Source: Cinnamomum chago
Taxonomy: Eukaryota; Streptophyta; Magnoliopsida; Laurales; Lauraceae
Assembly: GCA_038049695.1 (NCBI GenBank)
Contig: CP142452.1
Location: 69,321,501-69,385,500, forward strand
Length of the DNA stretch: 64,000 nucleotides
Direction of reading: 5' to 3'
The notes under the pieces are model-generated. The model saw only the letters and a program-made list of their open reading frames with translations, was not told where the DNA came from and did not search any database. Each line of letters begins with the position of its first letter. Position 1 is the stretch's first letter. A program made the translations under genes and the position numbers. Below, piece after piece: positions 34,912 to 47,019 of this stretch.

Positions 34912-35051
34912 GAGTCTGGATCACCTATCACAGAGTAGATCAATAACAGTCCACCACGTCATCCAAAAATTTAGAAAATCACCTAAATTTTTGGATGACG
35001 TGGGGGACTGTTAGTGGTCCACTCACGGTGAAGATAAAACAATCCGGACTC
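34912..35051. mobile_element. 140-bp MITE with 9-bp target duplication
   Basis: Ends GAGTCTGGAT and ATCCGGACTC are inverted repeats (one mismatch). A second, longer inverted repeat occupies the centre: AACAGTCCACCACGTCATCC pairs with its reverse complement, so the transcript would fold into a strong hairpin. It is flanked by a perfect 9-bp duplication TAAATAAAA (34903-34911 and 35052-35060). The 9-bp length points to the Mutator superfamily, although the AT-rich site lowers certainty. Confidence 0.7.
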
Positions 35052-35060
35052 TAAATAAAA

Positions 35061-36795
35061 GGATAGGTGTTGGAGGAATTCCGGAAAAATGCTCTCATTC
35101 ATAATCTACAATTTGGGGTGCAGCTCTAGTATGTATGGATATGTGTGTATAATATATGTGTGCATTTGTTTTATACATAGGTGGATACATGACACTACCT
35201 CGAGTTGCAAGAATGAGCACCTTCCAATTGTGTTACACTCCCTTGTCCAGCTGATGCGCGAAGAGATTTTTAGATGACTTAAATTTTCTTTGTCAAGGGA
35301 AGAAAGGTCACATCATTTTAAGCTGCCCCTTTGGATAATGAAGGCCTTATAAATATTCATAGCCCAAGATCACCTGTGTTTTGATGAAGTGCATTACTGT
35401 CCTTGATTTTCTGTGATTCGTCCATCGTAGCCCTTGAATGTGAATGTTGGCTGTGATTTCTTGGGGGTGATCGTTTGCCAGGTTGAATTCTACCCAAGCT
35501 CTTGTCCAAACCCAGCTCATTTTAGTAATTGGCCTAGTATTCAGGCCTGGGTGCAGCCCACTGGCATGGAAGGAGGCCCTAATCCATCCTGTTTGCAAGA
35601 TTGTATTATATATCTTGGATCTGGTCAGGCCTCTATTCAGACCGCATATATAAACCCATAAGAATCTTTAGTAACTTTCTGTTGGAATTAAAAAGGGTCT
35701 GATCTTGCAGACAAATGAAGTAATCCTCTTTTTCTTCTGACCCACCTTAAGTCTCTTTACCAGGCGGTTTGTATTGTAAGCATTTTGTGGATCAGAAACT
35801 CAGAGGCAGCCCAAGTTCTGGATAGAAAATTGAGAGGTAAAAATTGCATTAGAAAAAGGTATTACATACTACCATTGATAGGTATCATCAAATTTAAAAT
35901 GTAAATTTAGTTTTATGAGTTGATCTCTATTAAAATTTTATTGGCCTCACGAAAAAAATAGCGAATAAAAAGTAATAGAAAACGCCAATTGAAAATTCAT
36001 CAATTCTTTTGGAATTCTTGCCAAATTGTGCTTTGAAACGGATTTGAATCTTTCTACTAGTGATTGGAAACTTAGATGGCAATCAAAGAATTGCCATAAG
36101 CCTCTTTCATGGGCAAAGCAATGGGCAGTAGTTAGAATCTAGAATAGCAAGTTGGACTGCATCAGCTCTAGTGTAGTGCATATAGTATTGAAGATCATCT
36201 TCTATGCTTTAATGCTTAATGGTTGGATCAGGATTTCTGTTGTTTGTTTGTTTGTTTTCAAATTTTTTTTTTTTTTTCCTACTTTCTTCCTTTCTGGCTT
36301 TGCCTTCCCCTTGCGAGAGCGAGTTAGCTTTTATGCTTGTTGCTGAAATTAAAAGGAAAAAGTACTCTTTATACAGCAAATATGCTCCTACAGACCCTCC
36401 TGATCCAACCATTGAAGCATCAATGGAGAACCCCTCAATTTCACGGCTCTAGCCATGATGATGTTACCTGTCCTTATGCAGAAGCAAGGAGGAAATTACC
36501 CATGTTTATGCATTTAAGAAGTACTTGTGATTGCTGTAGAAAGTCCTCTCAAGATGAGATCAAGGATGTACATTGTGATTGGCCCACCTAATTTAGTCTT
36601 TTGGAGAAATTAATACACAAATGGTGGTGAGGTTACTGGTCCTTTGTTGTGGTTCACTTGTGGCAAGATATAAAATCCTACTGTTTGTAGATTAGACATT
36701 TATTATTATAAGAAGAGTTGTCACACCACCTTGTGTTTGTGTGATCTGATGATGATTCTGCAATCCACATATTTGACTTCCACCCACTAGTATCA
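35061..36795. other. Intergenic; right part shares sequence with 38945-39140
   Basis: No gene seen. The block 36555-36735 (GATCAAGGATGTACATTGTG... to CACCACCTTGTGTTT) has a diverged second copy at 38945-39135 in the same orientation, so this area took part in local duplication. Confidence 0.5.
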
Positions 36796-36803
36796 AATTC
36801 AAG

Positions 36804-37191
36804 TAGGGTTATAAACGGGTTGGTTTCGGTTCGGGTCTGGATCAACCCGGAACTGTTAAGGAGAAGGTGGAACTGGATTCAGACCCGGAACCGTTTCGGA
36901 ACTGGTTTCTTGGCTCCGAAACCGGGACTAGAACCAGATATGGGATGGGTCTAAAGGCGGGTCCAGTTCTAGGTAGAGAATAATATTTAAAAACTATGAT
37001 TTTTAGGAGATATTTTCGAAAATTGAGGTAATATGTCGGATCTCGGATCCATGAGTCCGAACTAAAGTGGATCCGGACCTGAACTCATTGACTTGCCGGG
37101 GCCTAAATAAGGACCCAGACTCGATTTTTAATAGATCAGAACCTTCGGATAATTGGGTAGTTGGAAAATTGGGGACTCATTTACATCCCTA
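36804..37191. mobile_element. 388-bp non-autonomous hAT element
   Basis: The left end TAGGGTTATAAACGGG and the right end CATTTACATCCCTA are imperfect terminal inverted repeats of the hAT TAGGGATGTAAA type. A perfect 8-bp target duplication AATTCAAG flanks it (36796-36803 and 37192-37199). The inside is made of repeated CCGGAACC/GGTTC-like words and has no transposase. Confidence 0.85.
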
Positions 37192-37269
37192 AATTCAAGT
37201 CTCCAACACCACATTGTAAATAACACTTCATTCTTCCAGTTTCCTCTCTAGTGCAGACCGAAAAATTCC

Positions 37270-38665
37270 TGATTCTGCCCCTGTTTACCTGTACTATTAT
37301 TTCAAGTCCATCATGGAGTAAGGGAACATAAACCTAGTGCACAGTTCTCCAGCCCCATCTTCATGAACTCGGGTAGGGTGGGTTGCTCATGGTTCAGGCC
37401 ACAAGAGGCCCAACTCAAGTCCTGTCTGCAGCGGCTTGGATTTGGGTCAATTGTCTAGGCTCAGACCTTTTTATAGAATGGATCAGGACTGGTCCTTTGT
37501 ATGCTCGTGATCCAACCTGGTATACCAGGAAAATGCATGTCTATTTTTGCAAGCATGTGGGTCCTAAGTCTGGGGTCCAATGCATAAACTGGCTAGAATT
37601 GAGTGAGGTCTGGCTGGCCCATCAATCAATGCCTTTGGATAGAAGTGGGTCTGATGAAGTAGCCCCACCAAAACTTTGGCTCATTCTGATAACTCAGAAT
37701 ATCACACTACTTGATTTTTCTCACAAAAGTACAATGACAAAAAAAGGGGACCCTTTTGAGGAGCGTATACATAACCAATATGGGCCCACATTAAAGAAAG
37801 GAAAGCTTAGGAAACTATTGTTAATGGTGCTAATTCAATCAAATCAAACATTTTGTTCCAGACCAACAATTACATACATCATAGATACAAATTTTAGCTA
37901 CAGAAGGAGACAATGAACATATAACCCAAAGGCTAGACACCTGACACAACTACAAGCACAAGAAGATCCAATCTGACTTCTGCAGGAAACTCCAAAGCAA
38001 GTCAAAGAAGATACAAGAAGTTATGAACCCAGTTGAGCTGAGCCAACTATCAAGCCCAAGTCCAAACCACATCTAATCAGTAGTAGCTGTGATGGTAAAG
38101 AGAGTAGATGGAGAGCAAATTGAGCAAGACAAGGAGAATGGAGGCTATCATTGCAAGACACCAGCAATGTGCCTACAGAACTTGTGATTCACATTACAGA
38201 TTCTTGTTCCAACCCACATGGGAGTTGCCCTTATACCTTATGTACGCAACTCCAGCTACTGCCCCAAAAGTTGATGCCACTATCCCCACCAATACCTGCA
38301 TGCCATTAACAAACCATACATCACTCTTAACAAACATATAGAATAGAAAGAATTGGAAACAACCTAATCAATTTATGTACATATGCTATTTGGGTCTTGG
38401 ATTTCATAGGTTATATATTGACTAGGCCGGTCTCACTTTGATTGATAGCATAATGGGTTATCTTTATAAGGGTGTCAACAGGCCAAGCCAGATTAGCTCT
38501 GCTGGATTCTGTTTAAGTTCAGCCAATTCCAAGCTATGATTTGCTTAATTCAGCTTTATTAACTTTTACCTTGCTTGCTTGTTGTGCTTATGAATCTTAT
38601 GATTAATGTCTATAGATACTCAGTGTTGACCCTTAAGATTCAAACTTTCCATATTTTAAGAAGTC
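37270..38665 (-). repeat. Partial duplicate of the CASP-like locus 3' part
   Basis: Similar in order and orientation to about 47020-48675: shared ACTCGGGTAGGG and TTCAGGCC...AGAGGCCCAACTCAAG blocks, the last exon, and the downstream-intron block with AATGTCTATA and TTCAAACTTTCCAT. The parent copy additionally has an A/T-rich stretch near 48420-48580. Exons 1 and 2 are not present, so only the 3' end was copied. Confidence 0.8.
38077..38295 (-). pseudogene. CASP-like exon 3 pseudogene
   Basis: Matches exon 3 of the CASP-like gene (47988-48209). The acceptor TGCAG and the stretch [17 protein letters not shown] are kept. After that Lys an extra base (AAGAATC against AAGATC in the parent) puts the frame out, and a further small length change occurs in the last transmembrane segment. 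No upstream exons exist here, so the copy cannot make a CASP-like protein. Confidence 0.8.
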
Positions 38666-39415
38666 CTTTCCTTCTCATAGAACTAGGGGTTGCCAATTGG
38701 TTGGGTACCCCATTTATCACCCAAGCCGTCCTGGGTTCCTCTTGTGCAGCAGGCTTCTCTTCCTGGAGGAGTATGCTTCTTTTTTTGTGGTCGGGTTCTC
38801 TCATGGGCTCCAGCCCCTTGGCTGGGTTAAAAAAAAAAAAATTCTTCCTAAAATTTAGTGCAGGAAAAGAACAAGAAGGAATAACTCAAACCCTCATTAA
38901 TTAGCAACACAAAGGGTCATTTTTTACCGTACAAAATGCCTAGCGTGGAGATCAAGAATGTACAATGTGATTGGCCCATCCAATTTAGTCTTTTAGAAAT
39001 TCATACACAGATAGTTGTGACTTGTGAGAGCACCTTCGGTTAGGGTTCATTTCTGTCTAGATATAAATCCAACTGTTTCTAGACTAGACATTTATTATAA
39101 GGAGAGAAGTCACGCCACCTTGTGTTTTGTAGGGCACAGACTGGCCTCTCCTTTTTTCTATCTTGCTTTAAGGGTAATTGTATTAAAAAGAAAGCAAAAG
39201 CAGAAACAAAAGGAGGGGATATGCATGGGTCTAATTGAGACCCCCAAAAATAGCACAAGCTAAGATGAAAAAACAAAAGGAAGGGAGAAGAGCCAGAGGA
39301 GAGGAAGGAGCAAAACAGGAGCTGATCTAGCTGGTCAGGAATACTGGCAACTTAAAGGAGTAAAGATTTCCCTAGAGCATTCCACGAGGCTAGCGGAACC
39401 CCGAGAGGGAGCTGA
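38666..39415. other. Intergenic with A-tailed segment and duplicated block
   Basis: About 38690-38840 is a C/T-rich segment ending in a 12-base A run (38829-38840), which could be the tail of a retroposon; no target duplication was found. Block 38945-39135 repeats 36555-36735. No gene seen. Confidence 0.4.
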
Positions 39416-41680
39416 TGTCACGTCCCCCAAAATAAGAATTGGGAAAAACGTGAAAAATTAAATAAATTTCAAATTTCCTGTGTTTAATACAACACAAGCT
39501 TCCAAAAATGGACCCACAAAAAATTTCAACCTGTGGTGAGTCAAAATAAATTTCATTAAATGCAGCGGAAGTTTAGTCAATTGGTATTCAATGATCATAA
39601 ATAAGATCCAACACGAAAATCAAATAAACATTAAATGTTAAAGTTGCAGAAAGAATAAAACAATTACTAAAGAAAGGTTTATCATTAAAGAAGTTCATCT
39701 AAAAAATTGCTAAGATGACGTTCACTCTTATGCAGGCTCAGACGGCTCCGAAACCGTCTCCGGTATCCCACTCGGGTTCATCAGTTGGCTCAAACGTTTG
39801 AAACGCTTGATCCTCCTCCGTCTCCTGGGTAAAGTAGGGCTCGGTACCTATGCACCAAATATTACAAAGTAAGCAGCAAGTACATAATCATAATTTGAAA
39901 TTTAATACAACAACGAGAAGAATATAGACGAGAGAGATCATATAGAAGGAAAGACAGTAATAATGATAAGAAAGAACGTATAGCCTAATCCAAATAAAAC
40001 AAAAGGAGCAATATGATTCACACGAAGACAAGTGTCCCCGTTTTGGGTGGTCAGCCCTAAATAAATCGGGAGAGCCCGTCCATAACGTCGGTGGCCATAA
40101 ACCGATCGAATTAAAAACAAATCAGGATAACCTGTTCACATTCAAAGAGGATTATAAGTAATCCGGTCACATCGGTGATCAACCGTCCATATATCGATCT
40201 GCAGTCGTCCATATATGACCCACACAAACGTAAACATATAAGCATAATAGACCTGAATAATAAAGCTCCGACACCAGAGTCATAAGTCAAAGTAAAGTGC
40301 TGGTCATTCCACATCCCATATCATAATCAAATCATCACACAAAATTTGCCAAGTCACTTTATAGTCCATAATACACAATAGGGTATGCATCTAAAAAAGT
40401 ACATATCCTAAAACCAACATATTTATGCATGTGAAGGTTAAGACATAGATATGAATCGATCCTAAGGTCAAACATAGGGTCTCGTACCCAATAACCATAG
40501 AAATCTCTAATAAATATAAAATCAACGCATCCCTTTTCCATCAATGGTGCATAGACCAAATTAAGGATTTTCCAATAGAGATGGGTTGAACTCAGATCCA
40601 TTAGAATTTTTCCGAGGTCATACAAAGTACTAAACCCCATGTTAGTAAGATATCGTTTGCCCATACGGTATTTACTTAGTCCATTGATTCAATTAATAAA
40701 AATATAATTTTAAAACATTAAAACCTAAGATGTCATTTAATATTAATTTACAAATAAAAATAATCTTGGTCTATAATTTTAGAAAACTCAAGGACACACC
40801 TAAGATATCTCCCAAATCAATTCTTTATAAAATAAGTTAAGGGGTATGATTTGAATTCATTAAAACTAATAGTGTTCGTTTTAAATTCAATAACTAATGT
40901 CCAAAGTCTTAAAAGTCAAAAGGCATATCCTGTAACAACAGTTGTACATGACTCATCCATTCTTCCTTTTTTTTTTATTTTATATTCTAATGGCAAGTTG
41001 AAAGTCAATGCCATATGTGAACAACACTTGTAACAGGACTCATCTTAGTACCATTTATATAAAAAAAAACATAAGTTGTGTGCTGTACAACCCCACTCAT
41101 CTCACTCCCACGTTACCCTCATTCTCTCTCTCTTATCTATCCACATGTCAGCATTAATGCCTCTCATATACACTCACATGATCCCACACTTCTCCATGTA
41201 CCTCAAGACCACCGACCCATGATCCCCTTCTTCATCAACGCAAGCCCGGTCACAGATGAGAGTTCCTCGCCTGGCCTCACAGTTGTTAACATTATGGGCT
41301 CCACTGATCAAGTGCCCATGATCAGCCCACATCAGTATGGTCGCCCAAGCCCTCTCTTCAAGATGTAGGGACCCAATCAAGATTTAATGGTCCATGTGGG
41401 TCCCACAGTCCCAAAAACGAAAATAACCCAAACCCTCTTCCATTCCATCAGCCCTCTCTTCTGGTTGTTGGATGGTGGACCAGACAGGGCCCACCTAACA
41501 TTGTCCAACATCTCTATGAACGCCCCGCCATGTCCGGTCCGATGAACGGACCAGATCTATGATCAGATCATATAGTGGGCCCCACCATCAATACACACTA
41601 ACCACTTTCTTAATTCTGTATCCGGGCTCTATTGCAAATTAACTCAATCCTCGAGGGCTTGGTGGATTGGGGCGTCAACA
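39416..41680. mobile_element. Unclassified LTR-like repeat
   Basis: Begins TGTCACGTCCCCCAAAAT and ends GGATTGGGGCGTCAACA, so the termini are TG...CA and partly inverted. The GCAGCGGAAG stretch near 39562 recurs in many plant LTRs that start TGTCACG. No coding domain is found. A target duplication could not be identified (GCTGA on the left, GTGAT on the right), so the edges and the solo-LTR reading are tentative. Confidence 0.35.
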
Positions 41681-42239
41681 GTGATAAGTAAAATGAGAAA
41701 ATTAATTCAATCATCCCCAATCTTTGATCTCATTACAGAAACTATTAAAATTATCAAAAGGGCATCAAAGGATTTCTATATGCATCACAATGGAATCAAG
41801 AAAAACACATGTATTAAATTCACAGATTCTAATCAAGTACTTGCCTTCTACCGGAGTTTGAAGAAATGCAACAGATCCTAACCAAAACCCAAACCGAGAT
41901 TCCCATAGCGCTCAAGAATAACCCTATCACCAATCTGACAAAAGAGATGAGAAAGAAATACCCAGGTGATCAGATCTATGATATTCCTACGCAAAACCTA
42001 GCATTGGAAAGAAAAAGGGGATAACCCAAGAATATAGATCTACTCCTAATGATTTGAGGAGAGGGTTACCTGAGATAAGAAAATTGAACCAAGAATGATG
42101 GTATCCTCTGATCTTGATTCTGATGGCTGGATCCTAAAACTGGAATGGCTTGAGAAGTTGAAAGAGGAAGAAGACGAAGAAGTTAATATAATACTAATAT
42201 TTTAATAATAAATATAATTAATGGTGGGGCCGGATCTTA
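41681..42239. other. Intergenic, nothing certain
   Basis: A purine-rich tract (GAGGAAGAAGACGAAGAAG near 42160) and an AT-rich stretch (42182-42225) precede the LINE tail. No gene or terminal repeat is recognised. Confidence 0.4.
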
Positions 42240-43250
42240 TAGTTGAGCTACTTGGGCTTGATCTGAGGAGGATGGCTGGCAGACAAAGAGAAGACTCGCA
42301 GGGAAGCTGGAATTAAAGAGCCTTGAACTGGCGAAGAGGATGACAAACTGCTTAAGAGGATTTCCCAGAATTGGATCACTCAGCTGGGATTCTAAGGAAG
42401 AGGAGAATAGATCTTATTTGATACCTGCAGAAAGGCTTGGAAATTTTCCTAAATGAGAAGGAAAGGAATTCCTGGAGTTGCTGCTGGATAGATGAGAGGG
42501 GAATCTTCTTATCTTCAAAGGTAGCTTTATTCCTGGCTTTCCATAGGAAGTAGATAACATTAATGATGATGGTTGCCATATGTTTTCTTCCAGCCAAATC
42601 ATTCCCTCTAGTTAGAGTGACCCAAATTGAAGAGGCAAAGAAGGAGCTTAGGACTGCAATGTTGGCTGAGTGGCAGAGCTATGTCCAGAGAGCTTTGGCT
42701 TGATCACATTTGAAGAAGAGGTGATCAGAGGAGTCTTCATCTTGACTCCAAATGTTGCATCTAGAGGCTAGAGAAAAACCCAGTCTTTTCAGGCGAATCT
42801 CTGTTGGGGTCTTGTTATGCATAAGGCATCACCCAAAACAGCTAACTTTGTGGAGACTGATGCTATTCCAGATGTAAGGGGGGCAAATAGGAGTAGAAGC
42901 TCTTGATTGGATGAGGTTCCAAGCAGCCTTCAGAGTGAGTTAACCGTCAATAAAGTCCCTCCATCTGAGAGAATCCTTTAAAGGTTGAGCTGGGGAGAGG
43001 GAGGAGATGGAATCTAAGAGGTAACTCTGAATTTCTGGAGGCAAGTGGGAAGGGATGGACCAGGCTCCTACTTGAATCAGGGATGATAGTCTCTGATCCT
43101 GAGGGAAATGAAAATTAGGGAATCTTACTGAAAGAGGAAGATTGTCAACCCAGAGGTCATGCCAAACATTAATGTCCTGACCATTACCATAGATCCAAGA
43201 ACTTCCTTGCTGGATGTGGGTGGCTAGATTTCTAATTTTCTTCCAGATAC
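42240..43250 (-). mobile_element. LINE 3' part (inverted segment with zf-RVT region)
   Basis: Read on the minus strand this is the C-terminal part of a plant LINE ORF2: IWKKIRNLATHIQQGSSWIYG near the 5' side, WHDLWVDNLPL, a region with the conserved FGWCLMHNKTPT-type block and CDQAKALW, and FLWKARNKATFEDKK near the end (stop at 42376). Interruptions are present, for example near 42940. A 3' untranslated stretch runs to about 42240; no clear A tail remains. Its orientation is opposite to the adjoining 5' part at 43251. Confidence 0.7.
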
Positions 43251-46200
43251 AGAAACCATAAATGGTGTTTGCTTGGCCCTATACCCCAACCTGTTTGGCA
43301 GAAACCTCCAATCAATTTCAGAGGGCAACTCCTCATCCTCAAATCTAGAAAACAACTCTTCAGATCCCCCTCCAGGATTCCACCATCCAGTAGGAACCCC
43401 TGAATCTAAGGCAACAAATGCATAAGACCCACTCACACATCAGCCAACCTCCCCCACTCCACCTAGCTCTCCCACCCAGCCAATCACTCCCATTCACCCT
43501 CCAACAAACCACCTTCTAGAGACCCCAGTCAGACCAAAACCCCAACCAGCTCTTTCAAAACAACTTCAAGAGATTCCTGCAACAACTGAATCTCAACCAG
43601 CTCCTATTCCAAAATCTACTTCCTCTCAGGTAAAGGAAAAGGAGGTAATCTAACTAGGTACAGCAACCACCACTTTACCAAGCAAAGGGGAAAAAAATCC
43701 TGAGGCATCAGGTTCTAGTCCAATCACTAGAAGGTCTAGAAATAGGAAATCCAAATTATCCCCATGATCAAAGCTCTCTACTAGAACTGCAGGGGAATCG
43801 CCAACTCCCCTACAATTCGTGTGTTGGCAAATCTAGTTCAAGTTCACTCCCCTGACATCATCTTCATTTCAGAATCTATGACCTCCTCCTCCACTCACTC
43901 CCTTCACCTGAGCCATTTTGGCTTTGACATCTTCTACTCCAATGCTTCCCAAACAAACAAACCAAGTCTTTGGTGCTTTTATAAATCCAATCATCACCTC
44001 ACAATCTCTCTTTCAGACTTCTCTTCTCAACACCTTACATTGATGCTAACCAATCCTACCTCTGGCCCTTATTCTCTCATAACAGGGGTTTATGGCTCCA
44101 CCAACCACTCCAAAAGGAGAGACCTATGGAAAGTGCTAATTGACTCTTCTTTAACTACCCTCCCTTGGTGTGTCCTTGGAGACTTCAATGCTACCCTCTC
44201 CCATGAAGAAAAACTTAGCATCCGCCAATCTAGCCCTTCCTCCCTTAAAGATTTCCAATCAACTATCATGCTAGTAGGCCTGCAAGACATCAACTTTTCA
44301 GGGATCAATATACCTAGTCCAACAACAGGAAGGGCCTCTCCTATGTTGCAGCTAGACTAGACAGAGCCTTAGTCAATCACCTTTGGTTGGCCACCTACTC
44401 AGATCCCTTAGTTCTTCACCTTGCTAGAATTTCCTCAGATCACAAGCCAATCCTCCTTTGCCATAAAAACCCCACCTCGGCCCCAAATGCCGTTTCAAGT
44501 TTGAAAACAAATGGTTGCTTCACCCATCCTTCCAAGAAGTAGTAAAAAACAACTGGAAAGCCAACCCAGGTCCTAATGGAAATCCTCAATTCATTCCAGC
44601 TCAAAAACTCAAATCCTTGAAGCAAACTCTCAAGCAATGGAGCAGAACCATCTTTGGCACCATTCACCAAAATATTCAAAAAGCTGAAGCCCAAGTTCAG
44701 CAATACCAGCAGCTCCTCGACTCAACCCCTTTAGATGCTCTAAGAGAAGAACTTTTCACAGCCAAGTCAGCTCTTCTGAAGGCTCTCAAAGCCCAAGAAA
44801 TCCACTGGAAGCAGAGATCTAGAATTTCTTTGCTAAAAGAGGAAGACCAAAATACAAAGTTCTTCCATCAATCAACCAAGGCCAGAAGCTCCCATAATAA
44901 AATTTGCCAAATCTCAGTTGTAGGTAACATCTTGGAAGACCCAGCCTCCATCCAGACAACTGCAGTGGATTTCTTTTCCAACCTCTTTCAGTCCCACCAA
45001 GCCTCTCCTTGCTCTCAGCTTTTCCAAGTTGACAGCCCCAAGGTCTCTATCTCAAGCAATTCCTCCCTAATCAGCGTGCCTTCTGCTGAAGAGATCAAAA
45101 AAGCAGTCTTCTCCTTGAAACATAACAGCTCCCCTGGTCTAGATGGATTCAATGGTATATTCTATACTTCAACCTGGAGCATCATTGGTAGTTCTGTTAC
45201 TCATGCAGTTCTACATTTTTTCCACTAAAAAAAAAACTCCTTAAAGCTTCAAATATTGCCTACTTCCTAGCCCTCATTCCCAAAACCAAATCCCCAGTAG
45301 CTTTTGCTGATTTCAGACCCATAAGCCTTCTTAATTTCTCCGACAAAATCATTTCAAAAATCTTAGCTTTCAGGCTATCCAAACTTCTGGCTAACCTTAT
45401 ATCTCCTCATCAAGCAGCTTTCATCAAAGGTAGAAACACAAACCACCACACAGCCATGGCCCAAGAACTCTACCAGAAACTCAACTCCAAAGTCAAGAAA
45501 GGAGCTTTCTACCTTAAGCTGGACATATCAAAAGCTTTTGATAAATTGGAATGGTACTATCTCTTCGCAGCTCTAAAATTTTTCAATTTCTCAGATGATT
45601 GGATCTCTATGATTAAAGAATGTGTCTGCACTTCCAAAGGTTCTATCCTTGTCAACCGGCTTCCCCAAGGTTTCTTTGGTTTATCCCGTGGCCTTAGACA
45701 GGGAGACCCCTTGTCCCCTTACTTATTTATCATTGCAGAAGAACTCCAGAGTCTCCACCTCCTCATCCTCCATTCACAAAAGACCATCCACCCCCTCTCT
45801 AAAATCCCATCTACGCCCTGTCACCTTCTCTTTGAAAATGACATCCTTATTCTCATGAGAGGAAATACTTACAATGTAAGAGCCTTGCAGGACCTTCTTG
45901 AGCTCTACCAATCAACATCCGGCCAATATATCAACCTTCGTAAGAGTATCCTCAAATTTGGTAAATGTGGTCGCAGAAGGAAACGAAAGATCAGCTCAAT
46001 TCTTAAGATCCAAGAGACCTCGGCGCAGACTAGGGCATCCCTATAGTGTTTGGCACCCCAAAAAAGACGCACTTTTTTCCCTCTTAGACGGAGTCAACAA
46101 GAGATTATAGTCATGGAAAGCCAAATTCTTATCCTTTGCAGGCCATCTCATTCTCATCAGATGCGTGCTCTCTAGCATGGCCATCCACCTAGCTGCCACC

Positions 46201-46540
46201 TTACCCCTCCCCTCCTCAACCTGCAACGCCCTTGAAAAAGCGATGAGACAATTCCTATGGTCAGGAAATGTGAATTCATCCAAATTTAACTATGTTAGCT
46301 AGGCCTTTGTCTCTCTCCCAAAGACAGAAGGGGGCCTGGGCATCAGAAGAATTGCTGAAATAAATGCAACTTCTTTCATCAAACTCGGCTGGCAGGCTTC
46401 AACTTTTAACTCTCTATGGTCCTCCTGGTTCAAGACTAGCTTCTCCTTACCAGCCACTAGTGTGAAATTAAAGTCTCTGATACCTCATTGGATTCCAGTT
46501 TACTCTCTACTACAGAAAATGAAATTGGAAAACTGAAATG
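43251..46540 (+). mobile_element. LINE 5' part: ORF1 end, endonuclease, reverse transcriptase
   Basis: Proline-rich ORF1 C terminus (about 43280-43430), then ORF2 from ATG 43764. An AP-like endonuclease follows (SPDIIFISESM, then WCVLGDFNATLS, up to 44360), a linker (44515-45228), and the reverse transcriptase: LALIPKTKSPVAFADFRPISLLN, KLDISKAFDKLEW and GLRQGDPLSPYLF. The catalytic box reads FENDIL where active LINEs have FADDIL, so the enzyme would be dead. ORF2 codon 7 is TAG (43782-43784) where relatives have Trp, and further frame changes follow. The C-terminal zinc-finger region is missing here and found inverted at 42240-43250. Confidence 0.8.
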
Positions 46541-47019
46541 CCAATAACACCAAAAGCTCATACAAATAAAAAGATTGAGATAACATGTCTCCCAGGTGTT
46601 TTCAACTCGTGACCTCCGACTCTAATACCATATTAATAATATACAACTCTAAAAGCTCAAGCTATTAGGGAACGGCATGACAATTTCTATCAACACTAAA
46701 TACCTGGAAAGCAGTTGTGGGACCTACCTTTTGATGATCCTACGCACACTGGCCAAACTTCCAACCCACCTGGAGTAAATATAAACTGCAAATTGATCAT
46801 GCAACCGGACATTGGAAGCATGGTCAATCCAAGAGTGATCAATCTAGTTTGAGCGAAATTTGGGCCAGAGCTCTACAAAATGGGCCAATCAAATGTGGCA
46901 TGGCACCCCAAATTAATTTGCCAATCGCATTGGTAGAACTCGATAGTTTATTTTATAAAAATCAGCTCTAGCAGACATTTTTAGTTGAAACGGCATTCAA
47001 GGAAAGGCTAAAGGGAAAA
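46541..47019 (-). mobile_element. Possible copia LTR/primer-site relic
   Basis: On the minus strand, around 46610-46650, ATATGGTATTAGAGTCGG followed by GAGGTCACGAGTTG looks like a decayed tRNA-Met primer site with the usual copia sequence after it, preceded by an LTR-end-like stretch (AGCTTGAGCTTTTAGAG). No coding sequence or second LTR was found. The remainder to 47019 shows nothing I can name. Confidence 0.3.

Noticed and set aside
38690-38840. C/T-rich segment ending in an A run as a SINE
   Set aside because: No target duplication or tRNA-like boxes found; left as an uncertain note in the intergenic entry.
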